Shown one piece after another: positions 59,258-64,000 of a stretch of DNA of 64,000 nt. Under the pieces are notes generated by a model. The model was not told the DNA's origin, did no database searches, and was given only the letters and a program-made list of their open reading frames with translations. Position 1 is the first letter of the stretch; each line of letters starts with the position of its first letter. This stretch comes from Salvia splendens. Taxonomy: Eukaryota; Streptophyta; Magnoliopsida; Lamiales; Lamiaceae. Made by a program: the position numbers and the translations under genes. The stretch is taken from the NCBI RefSeq assembly GCF_004379255.2, contig NC_056032.1:31903322-31967321 (forward strand), in the 5' to 3' direction.

Positions 59258-61846
59258 ATGTCTTCATCCCGAGAAGGTCGTGTTGATAAGGGAAAGGGAA
59301 AGGCCAAGAGGCCATCTCGGAGATCCGTTATTGATGAAATTTCTCAAATGAACATGGATGAGTGGCAGGTTAATATTTATTATCTACTAATTTCATTAAT
59401 TTTGAATTACATTTCATTATTGTTCATAATTTTATTTTGTATTTACAATACAAATATTATTTTGTAGGCTCGAGAAGAGCAAGATGTGGCACATGCTATT
59501 GCTCTCTCTCGCTCTCAATACCAAGGCGATGCTTATGTTGGTACCGGTAGTGGTGCTCCCGGTCGCGGTGCCTATTCCCAACAAAGTCCAACCCCCGTGA
59601 ATGTTGATGAAGACGATGATGATGATGATGATGATGACGACGAGGAGGAGGGGGAGGAGGTAGAAGAGGTTCAAGAAATGCCACCCCCACCACCACCAAG
59701 GAGTCGGCGTGGTCGTGGTCGTGGACGTGGACAACCTCCTCAACCTCCTAGACCAGCTGAAAGGTCTTTAACCTCAAACATCTTCGTGAAACATTTCAAG
59801 AGGGTACAAGATAGTAACGATCCAAACACTTATAATGTGTATTGCAACTATTGCGAAAACGTATACACATTCCGAAAGGGTGGAGGGTACGGTACATTTA
59901 CCCGTCACCTGGAGAAAGCGCATCCGGTCGAGTTTGGTATCGCTCCAACCCAAACTCAACTCAACTTTCAACATGGAGTCGGAAGTGGGACGACGGGTTC
60001 ATCCCAAACATCAGGTATGTGTAGCAATACTCTTTTGAAATATGATCACAAAAATGCTCTTAATGTGATGTCTAGATTTGCCGTTATGAAACATTTTCCA
60101 TTCAATGCTTTTGATAACGATGCTTTTGAGTCGAGTATGCGGCAAGTATATAATGCCGCTGCAAGAAAATTGAGTCGAACTTCAATGACGCGAGCCGTTG
60201 TTCGACAATGCATGGAAAAGAAGGCGCAATTAGGTACGTTTATTATTAACTTAGGGCATAAAGTTTCTATTTGTTCTGATGTGTGGACTGATTGTTTTTG
60301 TAAAAATTCGTATATGGGCATCACGGTGCATTTCGTTGATCACAGTTGGACTTTAAACAAACGTTTGATTGCATTTCGGGAATTTCCCGCACCACACACT
60401 GCACAAGCAATTGCTCAATTGATCATTCAAGTTTTGAATGAATTTCAATTGATCAATAAAATTTTTTCTATTGGTTTTGACAATGCTAGCGCTAACACTG
60501 CTAGCATAGATGATTTAATCAGTGCATGTTCTCCTGTTATTGATGGTAAATATTTCCATGTGCGATGTATTGCCCATATTTTGAATTTGTGTGTTCAAGA
60601 TGCCATCGATTTGTGGCAAAAGTATGTTGATCCTATTAGAACTGCTGTGAAGTTGATTCATAACAAAGCTCCTATTGGTAGAGCTTGGAAGAGATATTGT
60701 CATGGTAAGCAATGCAGGTACACCAACTTTCGTTTGGATGTTTCAACTCGGTGGAACTCGACATATGATATGTTGGAGTCGACTTTGAACCACATTGAGT
60801 ATTTATGTGATTTTTTTAGAAGTTGTCCTCATGTTCCTTCTGATTTGATTTTGATACCCGCTTGTTGGGACCACAGCATGGATTTATTTCGATTATTCCG
60901 CGCTTTCAAAAATGCCACTGTTGAGTTATCCGGTGTTTATTATCCTACTTCTGTGCGCGTTTTGGAGCATTGCATGTATGTGGCAATTGGTTTTAAAACT
61001 TGTGTGAAAAATACTCAATTCGTTGAGTTGAAGGCTATTTTGTTTTACATGGTTGAAAAATGGTTAAAATATTTTTCACGTATTCCAAATGTGTTTTTGA
61101 TTGCAAAATGCTTGGATCCAAAGTGGAAGTTGCATGGTGTTTATAAAATTTTAGACATGTACTATGGTTGTTTGCACGCTTTGGATTTTTCTCAACTCCG
61201 CGAAATGGGCTTGACAAGAGGAGAATGCTTCGAACTAAGTATTCCGGATGTTGATGAAATCAAACATAGGTTAGATAGTGCACTTCGTTCTCTCTACGCG
61301 GAATATGAAATGCGGTATAACACCGCTCACCAGGTACGTGCTCCTCCTAGTCCTTCTACATTTGATTTTGGTGGAGGGGATTTTTCCAATGTCATGATCG
61401 ATCCCGACGTAGTATCACAATTGCAAGATCTATACGGTACTACAACCAATAGGACTAGAGCGACTAGTGAATTAGATATATATTTGGAATCGCGCTCTAT
61501 TTTTCAAGATGCAGGTCCTCCTACTCAACAAATTGACGTCCTTAATTGGTGGGGAACACATGACAAAGAGTTTCCGATACTCTCCATCATGGCTAAGGAG
61601 ATATTCGCCGTTCCCGCTTCCACCATCGCCGTTGAACAAGCTTTTAGTGTCGGCGGTTGTGTCCTAGACGACAAAAGGAGCAATCTCTCCGCCAAGAACA
61701 TGGAAGCCACTATGTTACTTGACGATTGGGCAAAGGCGGACATGAGAGCACAAGAGCCGGATTTCGACTTCCGTGTAGAGAGTGATGGTGAAGAATTTTC
61801 TTCCGATGGCGATGACGAGGTCAGAAGCGATAGCACTCAACATTAG
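59258..61846 (+). CDS. hAT transposase (BED finger, RNase H-like, dimerisation domain), two exons
   Basis: Exons are 59258-59368 and 59468-61846 (GT..AG, phase 0), giving 829 aa with no lesion. Exon 1 encodes MSSSREGRVDKGKGKAKRPS. A run of acidic residues (about 90-110) and an Arg-Gly tract precede a BED-type zinc finger with C163, C166, H184, H189. The catalytic core shows D308 in CSDVWTD, D375 in GFDNASAN and E760 in VEQAFS. Between the second Asp and the Glu lies the long helical insertion, including RLDVSTRWNSTYDML. The C-terminal hAT dimerisation block is WWGTHDKEFPILSIMAKEIF and the following LDDKRSNLSAKNMEATMLL. It is closest in style to the plant RICESLEEPER/Ac-like group. In its transposon setting it is the mobilising enzyme and not a domesticated gene. 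Without exon 1 the frame has no ATG at its start, which supports the splice. Confidence 0.93.
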
Positions 61847-62036
61847 CAATGAGTCGACGGGGGCGGTGAACGGCGAGCACTGCCGACCAAAAAGGTAAGC
61901 AAGGTAAGAGAACTACGTGGGCTTTGATTCCTCAATAAAATTGTGGATACGTAGGCACCTCAACTTAAATTTGAAAAGTTTAACTTCGAAAGTTTAAGTT
62001 GAGCTCAAGCCCTTTTCAATTTTTTTTTTCCCCCCT

Positions 62037-62178
62037 ATTTCATAGATCATTCAGGATGCGGCTATGTTGTACTTGAAGATCATTAAAATATATTCCCCAT
62101 TTGATAAATATCAAATGCGGAATATATTTTAATGATCTTCAAGTACAACTTAGCCGCATCCTGAATGATCTATGAAAT
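62037..62178. repeat. Fold-back repeat 1 in the hAT 3' region
   Basis: About 65-bp arms: tagatcattcaggatgcggc on the left is mirrored by gccgcatcctgaatgatcta on the right, with the turn near 62108. Nearly perfect pairing. Confidence 0.93.
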
Positions 62179-62570
62179 CTTACCTTGGAATCAACCTTTT
62201 TTTCTTGCAAAATGTTGCCCATTTTCTAAGCAAACACATATCAGCACGCTATATACACATTGCTGCATTTCTAATAGGGGCAATTTGATCTTCCAAAGCA
62301 ATCAATGCATCTCGAACACACATAGTCAGAACATTATTCAAGCATCTAGCATGGAAAAAATCAGAACAAACTATCTATTAGTACTAATTTTTTCCATGCT
62401 AGATGCTTGAATAATATTCTGACTATGTGTGTTCGAGATGCATTGATTGCTTTGGAAGATCAAATTGCCCCTATTAGAAATGCAGCAATGTGTATATAGC
62501 GTGTTGATATGTGTTTGCTTAGAAAATGGGCAACATTTTGCAAGAAAAAAGGGTTGATCCCAAGGTAAGA
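62179..62570. repeat. Fold-back repeat 2, arms derived from another hAT transposase gene
   Basis: Arms of about 180 bp pair from tcttaccttggaatcaacc to ggttgatcccaaggtaaga, with the turn near 62375. The right arm read on the plus strand gives CVRDALIALEDQIAPIRNAA, which aligns with CVQDAIDLWQKYVDPIRTAV of the transposase in this element. The two are clearly homologous but divergent, so the arms come from a different hAT family. Confidence 0.85.
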
Positions 62571-63526
62571 GAACTACGTGGGCTTTGATTCCTCAATAAA
62601 ATTGTGGATACGTAGGCAACTCAACTTAAATTTGAAAAGTTTAACTTTGAAAGTTTAAGTTGATCTCAAGCCCTTTTCAATTTTTCCTTTTTCCCCCCCA
62701 TTTCATTTTTTTTTAAATTTACCTTCCGAGTCCGACGAGGCGACGAGCCGACGCCCGACGACACTTGTAAATTATATTACATTGTTGTATGGTGTTGTAT
62801 TATATACTTATGTATTGTAAATTGTAATGTATCGTTGTCCGTTACAACTCAAAATCAATAAAATTTATTTCATTTTCTCCTTATTCGTCTTATTTGTGCT
62901 TGAATTATGCATTGTCTTGTTCGATTTGTTGTATAAAGCCAAATTTCAAATTTAAAAAAAAATAATAATAATAATAATAATTGAACCGGCGAAACCGCCG
63001 GTTCAAAAACCGGAACCGCCAAAACCGCCGGAAAACCGGCGGTTCCGAACCGGAACCGGAACCGCCCGGTTTTCGAACCGGAACCGGAACCGTGAAATAG
63101 CCTCACGGTCCGGTTCCGGTTCCGCTTCCGCCAAAACCGGAACCGGCGGTTCCGAACCGGAACCGCCGGTTTTCGAACCGTGGGCATCTCTAAGCGGGAC
63201 CACTTAGAATTACGACGCACAACAATAAAGCTGGAACAATGGAAAAGGTGACAAAGACGGTTATGCTAACAACTACGACGTTCTTCTTCTACAATCAACC
63301 CAAAGCAAATTAGCTAAGCAACTACGACAGATCTGAATAGAGTATCTAGCATAAAATAGGAAAAACGACAAATCTAAACCAGATCCATGCAATTCAAGCG
63401 AAAAGAAAACAAATCAACAGAAAACTCCTCCTGCACCATGCAAACTGACATCTCAAATTCAGATCCAAACGTAAACTAACCAAAATCAGGCAGATCTAAA
63501 CATCTAACACAAATCGGAAAGCTATC

Positions 63527-63925
63527 CAAGCCTCCTAGCTCAACTGGTTGAGAAGGGAGGCAAGGATACTGCCCATCCAGGAGGTCATGAGTTCGAATCC
63601 TGGATGACGCAACTTGGGATTAATTTCCCCTGTGGGCCTTTGGGCTAGGCAAGCTTGCAGACCCCGACCCGCTTGATGGCGAGAATTTATGGTCCCGACC
63701 CCGGCTGCCCCGGACTCGTCGAACGGGGGGCTAGAGAACGAGCCTGGGGAGGGGCTTGCTCACAGGCTGGTGCGCGGCTGCGTGTGTCAGGGCTAGTCTT
63801 CTAGCCATGAGGGGTTGTGTGTCAGGGTTAGCTCGCTTGCCCAATGTGTCTGTGTCTGTGTGTCTGTGTGTCTGTGTGTGTCTGTGTGTGGATATGTCTG
63901 TGTGTGTGTGTGTGTAAAAAAAAAC
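63527..63925 (+). mobile_element. tRNA-derived SINE, unit 3 copy
   Basis: Same SINE in the third unit, after the hAT insertion. It carries private substitutions (ggatgacgc for ggatggcgc, ggactcgtc for ggacccgtc). Confidence 0.93.
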
Positions 63926-64000
63926 ACACAAATCGGAAAGCTATCTAAACGATCGGTGAAAATCAAACAGAGCTAAATCTAAACAAAACAAGCTCCAACT

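Larger units (their letters stand above)
61900..62690. repeat. Direct duplication around fold-backs in the hAT 3' region
   Basis: The stretch caaggtaagagaactacgtg and the following sequence through caagcccttttcaattttt occurs at 61900-62028 and again at 62561-62688 with few differences. The fold-back repeats listed next lie between the copies. The arrangement suggests a composite insertion or a local duplication in the 3' untranslated region. Confidence 0.85.
58401..63192 (+). mobile_element. Potentially autonomous hAT transposon, 4,792 bp
   Basis: The ends are TAGACATGCCCACCGG and, reverse-complemented, TAGAGATGCCCACGGTTCG. An exact 8-bp duplication agcgggac (58393-58400, 63193-63200) flanks it. 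The uninterrupted site with one agcgggac copy is preserved in units 1 and 2 of the tandem array (near 51950 and 55173). About 0.5 kb at the left end and 0.2 kb at the right end are packed with AACCGGCGGTTCCGG-like words, the usual place for transposase binding sites. One spliced transposase gene fills the middle. The 3' third contains a 125-bp direct duplication and two fold-back repeats. Confidence 0.97.
49965..64000. repeat. Array of 3,223-bp tandem units
   Basis: Unit 1 is 49965-53187, unit 2 is 53188-56410, and unit 3 starts at 56411, is interrupted by a 4,792-bp hAT element plus 8-bp TSD, and runs past the window end. Corresponding positions are exactly 3,223 apart (for example 51336, 54559, 57782). 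Differences are a handful of substitutions: unit 1 has aagtaagct where units 2 and 3 have aagtaaact; unit 2 has ggtcatcgg where units 1 and 3 have ggtcgtcgg; unit 3 has cgcattctg for cgcgttctg. Each unit contains an LTR-like block, a SINE and about 0.5 kb of unassigned DNA on the right. The open frames in it are short and sit in LTR-like DNA, so I do not call genes. Confidence 0.97.

Noticed and set aside
49965..64000. CRISPR-like or classical satellite array
   Set aside because: Units are 3.2 kb and contain transposons. There are no short spacers, and the DNA is plant nuclear.

Overview
The window is nuclear DNA of a flowering plant. The evidence is spliced genes with GT-AG introns, a plant-specific zinc-finger gene, and dense plant transposon families (Stowaway, PIF/Harbinger, hAT, Ty1/copia, Ty3/gypsy, a tRNA-derived SINE) in an AT-rich background. 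The families look eudicot, possibly Lamiales. That placement is an impression from repeat style and was not tested. Only two genes look like ordinary host genes. Almost everything else is mobile DNA, much of it nested, and several insertions are defined to the base by target-site duplications (TSDs).

Layout. 0.1-2.6 kb: internally deleted copia element (minus strand) with its 5' LTR. 2.7-7.8 kb: Mutator-like MITE, Stowaway MITEs, a Harbinger MITE split by a hAT MITE, and a 1.5-kb non-autonomous hAT. 7.9-9.6 kb: three-exon DUF604/GT31-like glycosyltransferase with a MITE just upstream of its start codon. 10.2-12.3 kb: a (TAA)n array and an 0.8-kb fold-back repeat. 12.5-21.3 kb: four PIF/Harbinger elements in a row. 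A carries a broken transposase, B carries a broken ORF1, C carries an intact transposase, and D carries a broken transposase on the minus strand. 21.3-26.4 kb: nested MITEs, including a Stowaway-type element holding a gene-like segment, and a possible organellar insert. 28.0-31.5 kb: gypsy-type solo LTR. 31.8 kb: plastid psaB fragment. 35.7-36.5 kb: SUPERMAN-type C2H2 zinc-finger gene (minus). 40.0-42.5 kb: decayed Mutator/Ulp1-associated gene interrupted by a copia solo LTR. 42.9-45.4 kb: very young LTR element carrying a piece of a SufC-like ABC ATPase gene. 50.0-64.0 kb: array of 3,223-bp tandem units, each with an LTR-like block and a SINE. The third unit is interrupted by a 4.8-kb hAT element with an apparently intact, spliced transposase.

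How the parts fit. Harbinger elements A and B have matching ends and leaders but different genes, which suggests that transposase and ORF1 travel on separate units. Element C could supply transposase in trans. The hAT at 58.4 kb has ends like those of the non-autonomous hAT at 5.4 kb and could mobilise it. The tandem units preserve two empty copies of the hAT target site. The hAT's own 3' region holds fold-back repeats that include a piece of a different hAT transposase, a natural candidate for a hairpin RNA source.
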